In this document: positions 5,867 to 6,758 of the stretch, one piece after another
Layout: each line of letters begins with the position of its first letter
Numbering within the stretch: the stretch's first letter is position 1
Origin: an uncultured Treponema sp.
GTDB taxonomy: Bacteria > Spirochaetota > Spirochaetia > Treponematales > Treponemataceae
Reading direction: 5' to 3'
Assembly (NCBI GenBank): GCA_945833725.1
Contig: CAMAFU010000102.1
Location: 1 to 6,758 of the forward strand
Length of the DNA stretch: 6,758 nucleotides
The notes under the pieces: generated by a model
What the model was told of the DNA's origin: nothing
Database searches by the model: none
Seen by the model: the letters and a program-made list of their open reading frames with translations, nothing else
Made by a program: the position numbers and the translations under genes

Positions 5867-6758
5867 TTATTCACCTTTCCGCACAGGAGCAGCGCCCAAA
5901 TCAAGTAAAACAGAATAAGAATTTGACAAAGAAGATGAATCAAAAGCAACTGTAACTGCAAAACATTGAACATAGTAAATATCTTCATCAGGAGAATCAC
6001 TATAACAAAAATCTATGTCATCAGATTCTGGAGAACCGTTCAGCAGCGAATTTAAATTTTCTGTACTGGAAGGAAAAAAATTAAATGATTTATATTTTCC
6101 CTGAAGATTCCTTACAGGCTGACAGAGAACAAAATCCCCATTTTTACCGATTTGAATTTCTTCTGTCAGATTTCTGTCTTTATAAAATTTATCACCGCTG
6201 GAATCATTTTTAAAGTACACATCGTTAATCAAACCAGAATTTGAATAATATCCCTTGCATTTCCATACCATATCAGAACCACTTGTAAAAATTTCTGATA
6301 CATAATAAGCGGAATAAGCAATGCTGCTCTGTTCTTCCATATAACTTTTTAACCTGAAGCGAACAGAATTACCGTCATTACCGTCAAAAAAAGTAGAAAT
6401 AGCGCTTCCAAGACTTACTGTATTTTTTTCAAAGTCACAGTATCCCCACCTTAGAGGCTGATACGAATATGTATCTGTCATTTTTTGAAATGCTGCAGTA
6501 GAATTACTTGAAGAATTAACGCTTGTTATAGAATTTACCTGCGACAACAAAGTTGAAGAATTGCTGTATATTTTATAATAAACTTCCGTACCAATAACAT
6601 TAACATTAGAATCAGAAATAAGTTTCTTTACGAAGGCAAAATACCACTTACTGTAATCACTGGAATTATAAACAGGTCCATTCACTAATTGTACAGGACC
6701 TTCAACATATATAATCTGTTCAAGTCCACATGACATAAAAAAAACACCAATCAAACAG
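5867..6758 (-). CDS. Treponema-type lipoprotein (N-terminus beyond window)
   Basis: The frame ends with TAA at 5867-5869 and is open to the right edge. The first visible residues, CLIGVFFMSCGLEQ, are the hydrophobic end of a signal peptide with lipobox-like FMSC, so the real start lies outside the window. A TTG at 6754 or ATG at 6736 would cut the signal in half and are not credible. The lipidated cysteine would be encoded at 6730-6728, leaving a mature protein of about 287 residues. It is rich in Ser, Asn, Tyr and Asp, has no membrane segment beyond the signal, and shows no catalytic motif. The CGLE mature end, GTEVYYKIYSNSS, the TAAFQKM segment and the closing YYVQCFAVTVAFDSSSLSNSYS..LDLG match my memory of a spirochaete-restricted lipoprotein family of unknown function. 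FMSC has Phe at -3, which the relaxed spirochaetal lipobox may allow. It probably sits in the periplasm or on the surface. Confidence 0.85.
   Translation of the reverse strand, partial: CLIGVFFMSCGLEQIIYVEGPVQLVNGPVYNSSDYSKWYFAFVKKLISDSNVNVIGTEVYYKIYSNSSTLLSQVNSITSVNSSSNSTAAFQKMTDTYSYQPLRWGYCDFEKNTVSLGSAISTFFDGNDGNSVRFRLKSYMEEQSSIAYSAYYVSEIFTSGSDMVWKCKGYYSNSGLINDVYFKNDSSGDKFYKDRNLTEEIQIGKNGDFVLCQPVRNLQGKYKSFNFFPSSTENLNSLLNGSPESDDIDFCYSDSPDEDIYYVQCFAVTVAFDSSSLSNSYSVLLDLGAAPVRKGE

Overview
The window looks like a piece of chromosome from a low-GC host-associated spirochaete, most likely a Treponema or close relative. The supporting evidence is a eukaryotic-type hexokinase, a Rep-type helicase of the sort treponemes carry, a lipoprotein whose mature end begins CGLE (a pattern I associate with a Treponema-only lipoprotein family), relaxed lipoboxes, and AT-rich sequence with long A/T runs. 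The genus is inferred from protein character, since no database search was possible.

Left part (1-2559, minus strand): a two-gene unit reads right to left. The hexokinase gene (1195-2523) is followed after 15 bases by a gene for an exported HExxH metallopeptidase (1-1179). The peptidase gene runs off the left edge, so it has no stop codon in the window. Its frame stays open for all 393 visible codons.

Intergenic hub (2524-2753): a 127-bp GC-rich segment with imperfect inverted ends (2560-2686) separates two outward-facing promoters. One drives hexokinase leftward and the other drives the helicase rightward. Both have TTGAAA, a 17-base spacer and a good -10. In both, the predicted transcription start falls almost on the first in-frame ATG, and neither ATG has a Shine-Dalgarno sequence. 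Both mRNAs may therefore be leaderless or nearly so.

Centre (2754-5599, plus strand): a complete Rep/UvrD/PcrA-family DNA helicase is followed by a self-contained gene for a small alanine-rich lipoprotein. The lipoprotein gene has its own promoter with a perfect TTGACA, a strong GGAGGAG ribosome binding site, codon use unlike its neighbours, and a strong hairpin terminator. These traits suggest an abundant surface or periplasmic protein.

Right part (5600-6758, minus strand): a tRNA-Arg(TCT) gene with a GCGCGC-stem terminator converges on the lipoprotein terminator. Upstream of the tRNA lies the 3' part of a larger lipoprotein gene cut by the right edge.

Most genes here are ordinary housekeeping or envelope genes. 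I see no CRISPR array, transposase, phage gene or defence system. The most unusual items are the inverted-repeat GC island between two possibly leaderless promoters, the isolated, apparently highly expressed lipoprotein, and the two exported proteins of poorly known function.
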